Assembly: GCA_038240295.1 (NCBI GenBank)
Contig: JBBSDW010000003.1
Span: 1-53,120, forward strand
From: JABDDM01 sp038240295
GTDB lineage: Bacteria; Bacteroidota; Ignavibacteria; Palsa-1295
DNA: 53,120 nt
Reading direction: 5' to 3'
Below the pieces are notes generated by a model that saw only the letters and a list, made by a program, of their open reading frames with translations, was not told the origin of the DNA and did not search any database. A program made the translations under genes and the position numbers. Below are positions 42,286 through 51,696 of this stretch, piece by piece; the stretch's first letter is position 1, and each line of letters starts with the position of its first letter.

Positions 42286-44490
42286 TTAGAAATGCGTCTG
42301 GAGTTGTAAGGAGAAACTTCGTGTGGGCGCCATGTTGCCGACGATCTCAACGTAGTAATAATTGAGCAGGTTCGAGATCTGGAAGGTGAGCTCGACGGGC
42401 CAGCCTTCGCTCGCGTTGAACGTGTATCCGACGCGGGCATCGAGCACATAGATCGGCACGCGCTGATCGCCATCCTTCACGAATTGTATCGCAAGTGTGG
42501 TGTCGTATGTTTCGTAGCTGCTGATATAGCGGAAATCGGAGCCGATGGAAAATCCGTGAAAGCCAGTCTCCGCGTGCGCCTGCAAGAGATGACGCGGACG
42601 AAATTTAAGGATCTCACCCGAAGTCAGATCGTGCGGATAGACGTAAGTATAGCCCAATCGAAACATCGTCGATTGATCTGCAAACGGGTAATACTCGATC
42701 TCTTCTTCATGTCCGAAGATCTCCGCTTTCGTCACATTTTCGAACTGCACGAACGGTGAGCCTTGCGAACTGACAAACGTCGGCTCGATGAGTTGATCGA
42801 ACGTCGAATAAAAAACAGCGGCGTCGAGCTTCCAGTGTTCCATCGAAACATCGCTGCCGAACTCCCACGAATTGCTTCGCTCCGATTTCAAATCGAGATT
42901 CGGCCGAACGGTAAAGCCGCTGATAACGCTCGAAGTGAATCGCTCCCCGATCGTCGGAGCGCGAAAGCCATACCCATACGAAGTCCTGAGCGTCCACTCC
43001 GGAGTAAGCTGATAGCTGATGCCGAGCTTCGGCGAGATCTGCCCATCGCTTGTAAGCTGGTCGTATTGAATATGATCGACACGTGCGCCGGCGGTGATCG
43101 TTAGAAAGTCGATCGGCTTAATTTCGGACTGCGTGAACAACCCAAGCAGCACGCCATGATGATTCTGGAAAAGGTCCGAAGCGACTGTTTGATACGATGC
43201 CGTGACACCGGAGGTGAGATACCACGCAACCGTCAGCGGAAGGCTGATGTCGGTTTCGAAGTTAAGTGCGTCGGCCGTTGAATGATTGCCATCCGGACCA
43301 CCGGGCAGCGTTGGGTCGGTTGTAAACTTGGTGTGAATCAAATTAACGTTGACATCGGCCAGAATCTCGTTGCCGATCGTCGCCGTGTATTTGCCGAATG
43401 CATTTGCTTTGAGCGAATGAATACGCCCGTTGATCGCCGAAAGCGAATCGGAAGGTTCAAGCGGCTGCGCAAGACTTTTCCAGTACAGCCATCCGCCATG
43501 ATCTTCGTTGGCAACCAGACCCGAAAATGTCAAACTCGAAGATTCATTGAGCCGATGCGTGAACTTACCGAAAGCATGCAGCCGGTAATAATCATCGCCA
43601 AGCCGGTAGCCTTCGTTGCGCTTGAAGCCAGCGCTTAGGAGTGCAGCATTATCACCCGCCGATGAAGACACTCCAATATCGCCATCGAGAAATCTTCTTC
43701 CGAGCCCCGGCACACGCCACGAATCATACGACGGCTGATCATATTCACCCGCAGTACTCATGATCGCAACGTGCGTCCCTGATGCTGGTCTCCGAGTGAT
43801 CACATTGATGACCCCGCCAAGCGCGCTCGATCCATAAAGCGCGGAGCCGGCACCTTTGACCACCTCCACTCGCTCGACATCGAAGAGCGGCAAGGCATCG
43901 AACTTCACATCGCCGTTATCGGCCGAAAGAAATGGCATACCGTCCATCAACAACAGTACACGCGAGCCGATCGAACGAGCATAACCACTCGAGCCGCGAA
44001 TGTTCACTTCCGATTCGGTCACCGAGACGCCTGGAATATAGCGCAAGACATTATCAAGACCGGAGGGTGCGCGGCTTTCGATCTCTGGTGCTCTGACCGT
44101 GCTGACCGAGACGGGTACGTCCTGAATCGCTTCGAGCTTTTTTTGCGCTGTCACCGTGACATCAAAGTGCAGCGCGATGTTGAGTTCAAGTTTGATCGGA
44201 AGCGGCTCGCCCGAGGTGGTGAATTGATCCGCTGCGATAATCGTGTCGCGATAGCCATACGCATGCAGCGTTACATCCTTCGGCTGATTTGTGGTTTCGA
44301 AGGAGAATTCTCCGTTCGCATGCGTCTGGCGCGAAGTGTTTCCATCGGCGGATCGCAGAGTTACACGCGCACCTGCGATTGGTGTATTGTCAGTTGCGTC
44401 GGTGACAACTCCGCGAATTTGTGCAAGGATGGGTGAACTCGCGAATAAGAACATCGCGATCGCTATGAGCGCGCATCTAAAATACCTCAT
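42286..44490 (-). CDS. TonB-dependent outer-membrane receptor
   Basis: A 734-residue receptor: signal peptide (MRYFRCALIAIAMFLFASSPILAQ), a carboxypeptidase-regulatory-like beta domain (IRGVVTDATDNTPIAGARVTL, about 25-105), a plug (QDVPVSVSTV, NVLRYIPGVSV, VNIRGSSGYARS, VLLLMDGMPF, ERVEVVKGAGSALYGSSALGG) and a 22-strand barrel ending in the aromatic C-terminus LQLQTHF. It imports a large ligand such as a metal complex, cobalamin or saccharide; the ligand is not readable. Coupled to the upstream lipoprotein by a 4-base overlap. Confidence 0.92.
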   Translation of the reverse strand: MRYFRCALIAIAMFLFASSPILAQIRGVVTDATDNTPIAGARVTLRSADGNTSRQTHANGEFSFETTNQPKDVTLHAYGYRDTIIAADQFTTSGEPLPIKLELNIALHFDVTVTAQKKLEAIQDVPVSVSTVRAPEIESRAPSGLDNVLRYIPGVSVTESEVNIRGSSGYARSIGSRVLLLMDGMPFLSADNGDVKFDALPLFDVERVEVVKGAGSALYGSSALGGVINVITRRPASGTHVAIMSTAGEYDQPSYDSWRVPGLGRRFLDGDIGVSSSAGDNAALLSAGFKRNEGYRLGDDYYRLHAFGKFTHRLNESSSLTFSGLVANEDHGGWLYWKSLAQPLEPSDSLSAINGRIHSLKANAFGKYTATIGNEILADVNVNLIHTKFTTDPTLPGGPDGNHSTADALNFETDISLPLTVAWYLTSGVTASYQTVASDLFQNHHGVLLGLFTQSEIKPIDFLTITAGARVDHIQYDQLTSDGQISPKLGISYQLTPEWTLRTSYGYGFRAPTIGERFTSSVISGFTVRPNLDLKSERSNSWEFGSDVSMEHWKLDAAVFYSTFDQLIEPTFVSSQGSPFVQFENVTKAEIFGHEEEIEYYPFADQSTMFRLGYTYVYPHDLTSGEILKFRPRHLLQAHAETGFHGFSIGSDFRYISSYETYDTTLAIQFVKDGDQRVPIYVLDARVGYTFNASEGWPVELTFQISNLLNYYYVEIVGNMAPTRSFSLQLQTHF

Positions 44491-44987
44491 TTGGTGAAGG
44501 GCGAACGTGGCAGAGAATCGAAATTTACATAGACATCGGCGTTCGTGATCGCATCGCCCGCATGGATCGTATAGCCGATCGCCGAATCGCGAGCATCATG
44601 CGAGAACCCTACGACGCGCCAATCACGATAGACATTCGTATCGAAGAGCTGCGCCACACCGAGATAGTTATAGGTCCCTGGCTTGATGCCCGAATAGCTA
44701 TAGTTGGTATCACCCGAAAGATAATTAAGCGACGCAAGCGGGATGACAGTTGTGTTGAGACCCTTGATCAGCGTCGAATCGGCAAAGGGCGCAGCAGGCT
44801 GCACGAGGACAAGTTCGAGAACGTGAACCGAAGCCTTTGCAGGCCAGGGTGAAACAAAATGTACGCGGCCCGAAATACTCGCTACCTGCGACGCTGGCGG
44901 TGGTTCAAGACCCTTGTTGCAGCCGCCGGCCGACAACAACGAGGCCGAAGTGAACACGACAAAAAACATGAAAGAGTGTGCGCGCAC
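44487..44987 (-). CDS. Lipoprotein coupled to the TonB-dependent receptor
   Basis: A 166-residue protein with a signal peptide and lipobox (SLLSAGGC). The mature part is a small beta domain (ISGRVHFVSPWPAKASVHVLE, YSYSGIKPGTYNYLGVAQL, AIGYTIHAGDAITNADVYVNF) resembling transthyretin/CarboxypepD-like sandwich proteins. Its stop overlaps the receptor's ATG (ATGA), so both are made together; a role as accessory surface or substrate-binding lipoprotein is inferred. No named family is recognised. Confidence 0.7.
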   Translation of the reverse strand: MRAHSFMFFVVFTSASLLSAGGCNKGLEPPPASQVASISGRVHFVSPWPAKASVHVLELVLVQPAAPFADSTLIKGLNTTVIPLASLNYLSGDTNYSYSGIKPGTYNYLGVAQLFDTNVYRDWRVVGFSHDARDSAIGYTIHAGDAITNADVYVNFDSLPRSPFTK

Positions 44988-45154
44988 GTCGTTCTAAAGC
45001 TCGGTGGTAAAAGTGCGTGATCAAAATTCGCAGGCGATTTAACCGATGGCCGAAGATATATGTTCATTCACTGCGGCCAGGCGCGCATCATCGCGGCCAT
45101 CCCGAACGGAGACCGTGAGCGGCTTGTTGAGCGCGGCTTGCAACCAATTTCTCG

Positions 45155-45949
45155 ATGAGCGAAACGAACGGATCTACACCAGTTTTAAACGGTCTTTCCA
45201 ACGGGCATGCGAAGGTTCAGGCGAACACGCACCCGGTCGGTAGGTATCTCGTGCCCGGGCGCAAGCTCTCGTCAGAAGCGCTTTCCGATTACTACAACGA
45301 AAGCGCGATCGAAGCGAAAGGAAATTACGACGCGAACGATTGGGCCGATCCGGAGCAGATGTATGCACAGTTCGATTTTGTTATAAAGCATGTCGATCTC
45401 AACGGGAAGAACCTCCTCGATGTCGGCTCCGGCAACGGACTCTTCTTTGAATTTCTCGCTGCGAAAAATATTGTACCCGCAAAGATCACCGCGATCGATA
45501 TCGCCGAAGAACAGATCAAACTCGTTCGTGAAAAATATCCGAACGTCGAAGCCATTGCCGATGATTTTTTCAAGTACGAATTCGAAGAGACCTTCGATGT
45601 GATCACGCTCTTTGGCGTGGCGCCCTGTCTCCGTTTTATTTTTCCCGAGCGTGACAGACTTTCATCGCTCCTTCGAATGCTCGATCGTTCGATCCGCTAC
45701 GCAAAGGAAGCCGTCGCATTCAGTTTCCTGAACAAGAACTGCTACGAGCGCTCGGAGGAGGAGCACTACGAGTATCTTTATTTCTACCCCGAGGAGATCT
45801 GCACCATGCTTTCTGGTGCACGCTACGATCTCTCGACATCGCTCAACGATCTCGTCTCGAACACACTGCTTTATTGTCACGAAATATCGGGTGAGCCATT
45901 CCGGCTAAATCTAAACCGCATCGACGACGCCTTCAAACTGCTCCGCTAA
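45155..45949 (+). CDS. Class I SAM-dependent methyltransferase
   Basis: A 264-residue protein. After a variable N-terminus of about 75 residues, the SAM-binding motif I is NLLDVGSGNGLFFEFLAAKN, motif II region is ITAIDIAEEQIKLVREKYP, and DVITLFGVAPCLRFIFPERDR is the post-motif strand. The C-terminus includes EEHYEYLYFYPEEI. No neighbouring gene points to a substrate; it is transcribed alone between divergent and convergent units. Possible targets are small molecules or lipids. Confidence 0.82.
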   Translation: MSETNGSTPVLNGLSNGHAKVQANTHPVGRYLVPGRKLSSEALSDYYNESAIEAKGNYDANDWADPEQMYAQFDFVIKHVDLNGKNLLDVGSGNGLFFEFLAAKNIVPAKITAIDIAEEQIKLVREKYPNVEAIADDFFKYEFEETFDVITLFGVAPCLRFIFPERDRLSSLLRMLDRSIRYAKEAVAFSFLNKNCYERSEEEHYEYLYFYPEEICTMLSGARYDLSTSLNDLVSNTLLYCHEISGEPFRLNLNRIDDAFKLLR

Positions 45950-46005
45950 TACCAAAAGCGAATTAGTCCCAGCGAGTCATCGCCGCACCCATTCTCTCCG
46001 ACGCC

Positions 46006-46137
46006 GTCATTGCGAGGAGGGTTGATTCGCGCAGCGAATCAACCGACGAAGCAATCTCCAGGAGCGGGGAAAAATGCGATCACTGAATACCCCGCACATG
46101 GAGATTGCTTCGTCGGCTGGTGCCCCCTCGCAATGAC
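46006..46137. repeat. Long imperfect palindrome, GTCATTGCGAGG class
   Basis: The left end GTCATTGCGAGG (46006) mirrors CCTCGCAATGAC (ending 46137). Inside, GACGAAGCAATCTCC mirrors GGAGATTGCTTCGTCGG, and GGTTGATTCGC-GCA-GCGAATCAACC forms its own hairpin. The whole 132 bp can fold into a cruciform. It belongs to a repeat class seen between genes in many unrelated bacteria and lies between two convergent genes. Confidence 0.9.
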
Positions 46138-46176
46138 CTGAAACATCTATGGTCTTCCTCGCAATGCGCCCGACCG

Positions 46177-47634
46177 TCAAGCCAGCGGCGATACTTGCAC
46201 GACGATCCTCCCCAGTTCGGGATAACGCTTTCGAACTTCATCCTCTACATGCGTCGCAACGTCATGCGCTTCGGCGAGCGAAACATTCTCGGCAAGTTCG
46301 AGCGTGAGCACAAGTTTGAGTTCACTCGAGAGAAGCGATTGCATGATCTCGATGTCGCGTACCGATCGGACCGAACGGTTCACTGTTTTCGCAATGTATG
46401 CGATCCCCTCCGTCATATCCGATCGACGGCTCGTCACATCGCGGACCGTCGTTGGGGCAATGTCGGATCGCTCTTCCTCCAGATGCGTCGTTACCCGGCT
46501 GATCTGCGGTAACTGTTCGCGAACAGCCTCCTCGACCAATCGGCCAAGTTGCGCTGCGCGTTTTAATTCGGTGCGCGGCGGAAATTCAAGATGATAATCG
46601 AGCAGCGTTTCGCCGACTTCGTTATGCGTCATCTCGACGTTGTGCGGCGCGAGTCCATATTCCGCAGCGGCGAGCTTTAGCGTTTCGAACGGTGACTCAC
46701 GAAGTGTCTTTACCGGATACCAGTGGATCGTTACATCGGAATCCTCGAATGTTTTATGAACGCGGCGTTCGACTTCATTGAGGATGCGTTCGATCGCCGA
46801 AAACGGCAAGGTTCGATTGATGTCGAGCGCGATGTCGATGAAATAATAAGGTCCGGCCTGCCGAAGGCGCAACCGTCTTACCCCTTCGACGCCGGAGGTC
46901 GTTTCGATCGCGAGCTTCAATTGCTGATATTCCGTTGATTCGACGAATCGATCGGTCAGCCCATCGATCGCACGTTTGCCAAGCCGGATGCTGAGATATG
47001 CAACAAACATCGACACCGCTACCGCAGCCCATGCATCGCCATTGACCCATGCGGTAAACTTTACGAGCAACAAGCCAACGATGACCACGCCACCGCTAAA
47101 AAGATCGGTCATGAAATTCAGCGCGCTTGCTTCGAGCGCCTGCGAGTGATGCTCCTTGCTCGCCTTTTTTAATATTCGCGTCCGCCAGAGATCGATCGAC
47201 ATGGAGCCGGCAAGAACCGCGAAGCTCCAGGCGTTGACGATGACGGGATGCAGCTCGGTCGAGAGCAAACGGTGGATCGCTTCGTAGGCGATGAACGCAG
47301 TGATCATAAGCAGCAACAGGCTCTGGAGCAGCGCAGAGAGATTCTCGAATTTGCCATGACCATAGAGATGATCTTCGTCCGGAGGAATCGCGCTGATGCG
47401 CACGGCGAACAATGTGATCAAAAGTGCAACAAGATCGAGACCCGAGTCCGAAGCCTGCGAAATGATCGAAAGGGAATTTGTCGAAAGCCCAACAGCGAGT
47501 TTGGCTGCGATCAGGACGAGCGTAAGAAGGATCGAGGTCCAGGTAATGCGAAGCTTGCTCGCGCTGTCCTGCTGCTGCTTCGAGCCTGACTGGCGCGACT
47601 CATCGCCCGAAGCTTGCGCGGAGAGATTAGCCAA
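46177..47634 (-). CDS. Cation diffusion facilitator (CDF) transporter with three C-terminal domains
   Basis: About 485 residues from TTG 47634; the open frame continues upstream only because it reads through the tRNA gene. Six TM helices carry the metal site SQASDSGLD (D-x3-D) in TM2 and the second acidic pair near SALNFMTDLFSGG, with DEDHLYGHGKFENLSALLQS between. It should export Zn, Fe or another divalent metal by proton antiport. The cytoplasmic part is unusual: three successive CDF C-terminal-like ferredoxin folds at about 235-308, 318-395 and 405-485 instead of one. Confidence 0.88.
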   Translation of the reverse strand: MANLSAQASGDESRQSGSKQQQDSASKLRITWTSILLTLVLIAAKLAVGLSTNSLSIISQASDSGLDLVALLITLFAVRISAIPPDEDHLYGHGKFENLSALLQSLLLLMITAFIAYEAIHRLLSTELHPVIVNAWSFAVLAGSMSIDLWRTRILKKASKEHHSQALEASALNFMTDLFSGGVVIVGLLLVKFTAWVNGDAWAAVAVSMFVAYLSIRLGKRAIDGLTDRFVESTEYQQLKLAIETTSGVEGVRRLRLRQAGPYYFIDIALDINRTLPFSAIERILNEVERRVHKTFEDSDVTIHWYPVKTLRESPFETLKLAAAEYGLAPHNVEMTHNEVGETLLDYHLEFPPRTELKRAAQLGRLVEEAVREQLPQISRVTTHLEEERSDIAPTTVRDVTSRRSDMTEGIAYIAKTVNRSVRSVRDIEIMQSLLSSELKLVLTLELAENVSLAEAHDVATHVEDEVRKRYPELGRIVVQVSPLA

Positions 47635-47698
47635 TTGCGCTAACGGATGTCGCCAGGCGAATGGAGATCGCCCGTGGAGAACGTAAAACGAAACCTTG

Positions 47699-47782
47699 TG
47701 CCCGAAGCGAGACTCGAACTCGCATGGCCTCACGACCACTGCCTCCTGAAGACAGCGTGTCTACCAATTTCACCATCCGGGC
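47699..47782 (-). tRNA. tRNA-Leu (anticodon CAG)
   Basis: The minus strand reads GCCCGGATGGTGAAATTGGT at the 5' end and GAGTTCGAGTCTCGCTTCGGGC then A at the 3' end. The acceptor stem GCCCGGA/TTCGGGC, a D-loop with TTGGTAGACA, an anticodon stem CTGTC/GGCAG around loop TTCAGGA (anticodon CAG), a class II variable arm (TGGTCGTGAGGCCA) and T-arm with GTTCGAGTC are all visible. The 3' CCA is not encoded. Confidence 0.96.
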
Positions 47783-47927
47783 ATTGAAATGAGCGCTTCT
47801 CAAATAACTTCGATCAGCACTAAATTATTTACAGGAGCGTGGAAAACAGCCAGCCTCAACCCCGCGTTCCGCAACAAGTACAAACGCGAGTGCTGCTGAC
47901 GCTGCGGGCATATTCGCGCCGTTCGCG

Positions 47928-48503
47928 CTACTTGGGCGTGTAATTCACTACATTCATTGCCTTCTCTGCGCCCTGATCGATGACGGCGAAGCAGGCTTCT
48001 TCGCTTCGCTGAAGCATCTCGCTTAAGAATGTTTGATCGTTCGGACCAAATCTTCCGAGTACATATCGGACCTGTTCACCGCGCCGAAAATCGGAGCCTA
48101 CGCCTAAACGCAAACGCACGAAATCTTTTGTAGCCAGTTCGTAGATGATCGAGGTTAGTCCGTTGTGACCTCCGTCCGAACCTGTCAGCCGCAATCGCAA
48201 CGCACCCAGCGGGATCGCGATGTCATCGCATATAATAAGCAAGTCGCTGACTTCGGTTTTGTAAAACTGCATCACCTGCCGAACGGCGCGACCTGAAAGA
48301 TTCATAAATGTCGTCGGCTTCACGAGCACCACATCCTCATCGCGCCAGGCGCCTTTGGCGAAATAAAAATCACCCTTGCCCGCTTTCCATCCTGTCGAAC
48401 GCGAAAGCCTCGGCTCGACACGATCGACAGCATCGAAGCCGATATTGTGCCGCGTACCTTCGTATTCCCTGCCGACATTTCCGAGACCAACGATGATCTT
48501 CAT
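47928..48503 (-). CDS. pth: Peptidyl-tRNA hydrolase
   Basis: A 191-residue enzyme recycling peptidyl-tRNA released during translation. MKIIVGLGNVGREYEGTRHN contains Asn9 and the catalytic His19, KPTTFMNLSGRAV the substrate loop, DLLIICDDIAIPLG the conserved Asp, and GSDGGHNGLTSII the tRNA-binding loop. Length is normal. It follows rplY by 90 bases on the same strand, a very common pairing, and precedes tRNA-Leu. Confidence 0.95.
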   Translation of the reverse strand: MKIIVGLGNVGREYEGTRHNIGFDAVDRVEPRLSRSTGWKAGKGDFYFAKGAWRDEDVVLVKPTTFMNLSGRAVRQVMQFYKTEVSDLLIICDDIAIPLGALRLRLTGSDGGHNGLTSIIYELATKDFVRLRLGVGSDFRRGEQVRYVLGRFGPNDQTFLSEMLQRSEEACFAVIDQGAEKAMNVVNYTPK

Positions 48504-48593
48504 GGATCTTCACGAATTAGCTGCTAAAAAAACTCGTATCCACCGAAGTGAATACGAGTCTGTAAAACTACCACGAAAGTGAAAACCTGATGA

Positions 48594-49226
48594 TCAGGCT
48601 TCCTCTTCCTTCTTACCCTTCGCCTGAATCTGCTCAGGTTCGGTGATCGCCGGTGCTGCGGCAGTATCATCCGCTGCCTGCTTCGGCGGAACACACGCGA
48701 CGATGACCGCGCTTGGCTCGCCCATGATCGTATAGGTCGGATGCTCCGCAAGATCTTTGACGTGGATCGAGTGACCAATCTTGAGATCTTTGATATCGAC
48801 ATCGATATGTTCCGGAATATCGTCCGGTAAACATTCGACTTGAAGCTTGTGAATAACGGTGTCGATGATTCCGCCATCGCGAACTCCGATCGCCGTGCCC
48901 GAAATAACAACCGGAACGTCAACCTTGATCTTTTCGCCCGCATGGAGCGCGACAAGATCGATGTGGCGCACGCGATCGGTCACCGGATTGAACTGCACCT
49001 CACGAAGAATGCAGGAGGTCGATTTGCCATCGATCGTAAGGCTGATCGTGTGCGTTTCCTGCGTGTAAATGAGCGGCCGAAGCGCAAGCTCCTTGACGTG
49101 AAAGGGAATCGCTGGCTCACCGTGACCATAAATAACACCCGGGACGCGGCCCTGCCGGCGAAGTACCTCTGCGGATGAACCGCCGAGCTTCTCTCTCTTT
49201 TCTGCTGCTAACTGAATCGTTGCCAT
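48594..49226 (-). CDS. rplY: 50S ribosomal protein L25 (CTC/TL5 form)
   Basis: A 210-residue two-domain L25: the N-terminal 5S rRNA-binding domain (LGGSSAEVLRRQGRVPGVIYG, QFNPVTDRVRHIDLV) and the C-terminal TL5 domain (VPVVISGTAIGVRDGGII, PDDIPEHIDVDIKDL, TYTIMGEPSAVIVACVPP), then an Ala/Glu/Lys-rich tail. The long form is usual outside gammaproteobacteria. A small palindrome CCAACGAGCGTTGG at 49302-49315 in the leader region might be a control element. In operon with pth. Confidence 0.93.
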   Translation of the reverse strand: MATIQLAAEKREKLGGSSAEVLRRQGRVPGVIYGHGEPAIPFHVKELALRPLIYTQETHTISLTIDGKSTSCILREVQFNPVTDRVRHIDLVALHAGEKIKVDVPVVISGTAIGVRDGGIIDTVIHKLQVECLPDDIPEHIDVDIKDLKIGHSIHVKDLAEHPTYTIMGEPSAVIVACVPPKQAADDTAAAPAITEPEQIQAKGKKEEEA

Positions 49227-49491
49227 CGTAGTATCAAATCAGCTCTCGCATACTTGCGTTAGCGATCAATCGACTGTTGCGTTCGATCCGCTAAGTAGTA
49301 CCCAACGAGCGTTGGTTTGGTCGCCTTCGAAAATTTTCCGAACGCATCTCCTAAAAAATTGCGACCCTATAACCGCAATTGCCCCCGCAAAGCTCCTTAC
49401 TTTTCAGCTTAATATTTGAGATCGCCATTCCACCATAATTGTCTGTTTCTGGATTGGGAGCTATCTCATTCGCGGCAAACGTTAGCCAAGT

Positions 49492-50097
49492 ATGCAACAG
49501 CGAACGTTCGTCAAATTATTCCTGTGCGCCGCCGTTGGCTGCGCCACACTTTTTTCTTGCCATAGCACCGCGAACGCGCGGTTGGGCGAGCATTGGTCCA
49601 AAACCCGACACGAAGGTTTCATGCTTTTTTTCAAGTATGATTCGATAATAACGTTCTCAGGCGGCAAGCTTATGCTTCATCCGTGGTCTAAGCATTATGC
49701 AAAGACGCTCGGACTTCAGGTAACGCTCGGCGCAGATAGCGTTGTCACAGGTCTTGAACTTTCGATCGACCGGGCGTCGCTTGAGTCCGACTGGATGGGC
49801 CTCCGCGATATTGCAAAAAACTTCCTGCGAGAAGAGATCGACCTTCGCGATTCCGCCGTGATCGATACGCTTGCTAACGAGATCGAGTTCGTGCTCGATA
49901 AAGAAGTCAATTATGGCGGCGGAGTCCCTCCGCTTCCCGCAACGCCCACCCAGGACTACGCTGCATTTCTCGGACAAAAAGAAACAGCGACCGACGATTT
50001 ACCCCACACCCGCCTCACGCTTCACAACATCGACGCGACCGAACCAAAGATACTCTTGATCTCAATGACGGTCGGTACGCTGGCGGGTCCTCGTTAG
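49492..50097 (+). CDS. Secreted protein of unknown function
   Basis: A 201-residue protein starting at ATG 49492 with a signal peptide (MQQRTFVKLFLCAAVGCATLF...TANA). The mature part has an aromatic-rich start (GFMLFFKYDSIITFSGGKLMLH) and later an acidic helical stretch (LREEIDLRDSAVIDTLANEIEF) and PPLPATPTQDY linker. I recognise no family. It stands alone, divergent from rplY. Base composition is like its neighbours. Confidence 0.6.
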   Translation: MQQRTFVKLFLCAAVGCATLFSCHSTANARLGEHWSKTRHEGFMLFFKYDSIITFSGGKLMLHPWSKHYAKTLGLQVTLGADSVVTGLELSIDRASLESDWMGLRDIAKNFLREEIDLRDSAVIDTLANEIEFVLDKEVNYGGGVPPLPATPTQDYAAFLGQKETATDDLPHTRLTLHNIDATEPKILLISMTVGTLAGPR

Positions 50098-50601
50098 CGA
50101 TCAAAAATACTCGCAGTCTCGAGTGAGTTTTTGATCCGGATGTTTTTCCTTGTTTTTGGCAGTCGATGGGGCAAGCTAAAGCGTGCCCCACAATGTGTGC
50201 ATTGTGCTTTTTAGGCAGGGAGATAAAAAAAGCGCTTCGGCGTATCGCGAGTGGTGAGAGAAATTGGTCCTCCCTTTGTGAAACTCATCGAGACCTCCGA
50301 AGCGCCCCTCTCGTTCAATAATGCCTCCCTGGTCAAGGAGAGGCAACTCGTGTGATTGGCGGTTCTTTGTACCGCTGCATCGCGTCTTAACACGATGCAA
50401 AATCTGTTTTCAATGTCTAAGGTCAATTCCGATGAAAGGACCTGCCGTTCTTCGCGACGCGAAATTAACACAATCAAAGAAAGAATTGGTTCGCGTTCTT
50501 TAAAAAATCGAAAGTTTTTTTATGCTTGCCGTTTTGAGCCTTTAAAACGGCGATGCTCCTCAAAGGATGAGGAGCATCAGAGCGATTGGAATTTGTTGGA
50601 C
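50098..50601. other. Intergenic region, 504 bp, between convergent genes
   Basis: No gene is supported; open frames here (for example 50211-50477) show no family features. The right end carries two adjacent hairpins (listed separately). An A/T-rich patch with a T7 run lies just left of them (about 50498-50521). Confidence 0.55.
50528..50577 (-). terminator. Two adjacent perfect hairpins after a minus-strand gene
   Basis: ATGCTCCTC/GAGGAGCAT (50553-50577, 9-bp stem) and GCCGTTTT/AAAACGGC (50528-50551, 8-bp stem) follow the stop at 50602 of the secreted-protein gene on the minus strand. There is no T-run directly after either on that strand (a T6 run comes about 20 bases later), so they may stabilise the 3' end rather than terminate classically. 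Confidence 0.55.
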
Positions 50602-51213
50602 TTAGTGATCGACCGCGTCCATCTTCGTGACCATGTGACGGCCGTATGTATCGTACCAGTTCGAGACGGCAGCGTAGTTCTGAAGATTGTTCTCTTCATA
50701 GTACGAGTACTGCAGGTCGGTCTGCTGAATGAACGTCGGGTCGAGCATGCGAAGCAGCTGTGCCGTTCCTCTGAACAAGCGGTTCCCCGCTTTGTCGTGA
50801 AATACGCGTGGCTCGGCAAACGAGACGATCCAGTCGGCACCAGACTTACGTGCGAACTCCTCAAGCTTCGAAACAAGCACCGTCGGATCCTGATCCTGAA
50901 CGGTCACTTCACCAACTACGATCGCGCTTCTCGGCATGATCGAGTCAGGCATCGGCTCATGATAAGTAAGCTGAATGGTGTCGTTCGTTTTCGGAAGCAC
51001 GAATGGCGTCATTGGCGTGAAGATCACGCTATCGAGATTGTTCGCTTCGACGATCCTGCTTTTCGCATCCACCGGCTTCAGCTGAAAATATTGAGCGCTG
51101 GCGGACGTCACGGCAAGCGTCGAGATCGCTAAAGCGAAGAACGCTGCAGCAATGCCGCGTATTGCCTTCGGACGTAATGTTGCGCGAGTGATTCCTGCGT
51201 GTTGGTCTTTCAT
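50602..51213 (-). CDS. Secreted protein of unknown function
   Basis: A 203-residue protein; ATG 51213 (MKDQHAGITRATLRPK) gives an export signal (IRGIAAAFFALAISTLAVTSASA), while earlier starts only lengthen the n-region. The mature part includes VIFTPMTPFVLPKTNDTI, SAIVVGEVTVQDQD and FARKSGADWIVSFAEPRVF, a pattern like small periplasmic alpha/beta proteins (resembling YbjQ/Rcs-type GEV... folds only loosely). No family is named with confidence. Followed by tandem hairpins. Confidence 0.6.
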   Translation of the reverse strand: MKDQHAGITRATLRPKAIRGIAAAFFALAISTLAVTSASAQYFQLKPVDAKSRIVEANNLDSVIFTPMTPFVLPKTNDTIQLTYHEPMPDSIMPRSAIVVGEVTVQDQDPTVLVSKLEEFARKSGADWIVSFAEPRVFHDKAGNRLFRGTAQLLRMLDPTFIQQTDLQYSYYEENNLQNYAAVSNWYDTYGRHMVTKMDAVDH

Positions 51214-51696
51214 ATTCAGCCTCTCGATCTTCATTGCATTACCGGATGTCCGATGAGCCGCGAGCACTTCGCATTTCGAATCGTCCGGTCAAACCGTCTC
51301 AATATTTTTCCGTCTTTGTTCCCTGATTAAGTACTGGTCTTCGTGGCCTAGTAAGAATGCGTATCAAAAGATGCGCACTGCTACACCAATGTCCACATCC
51401 ATACCATTCGCCTGTCCAAACAGACTTTCGAGCGCTTGGAACGGCAGCTTCAACATAAAACTCATCGTACAAACCCTTTAATTCAACACTCTTCCCCATA
51501 TCCTCACACATCCCTGATTGGCCCATGTTTGGCTCATTGGCATCATGGTGGATCTTGCGAACAAGATTTGCCAAACTATTCTTCATGAATGTTCGTATTA
51601 CGCGCACTACTTGTGAGCGCTCGATCTTCGGGCGCTTGCTCGAATGTTGCTGCGCTGAGCATTCGGGTTTTTCGAGGTTCCAATTTATACGTTTCA
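51214..51696. other. Intergenic region upstream of the desaturase
   Basis: 483 bases between divergent genes. A 132-residue minus-strand open frame (51299-51697) is present but lacks any motif and shares its start with the desaturase start on the other strand, so I do not call it. Promoters for both flanking genes should lie here; no clear consensus is seen. Confidence 0.5.
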
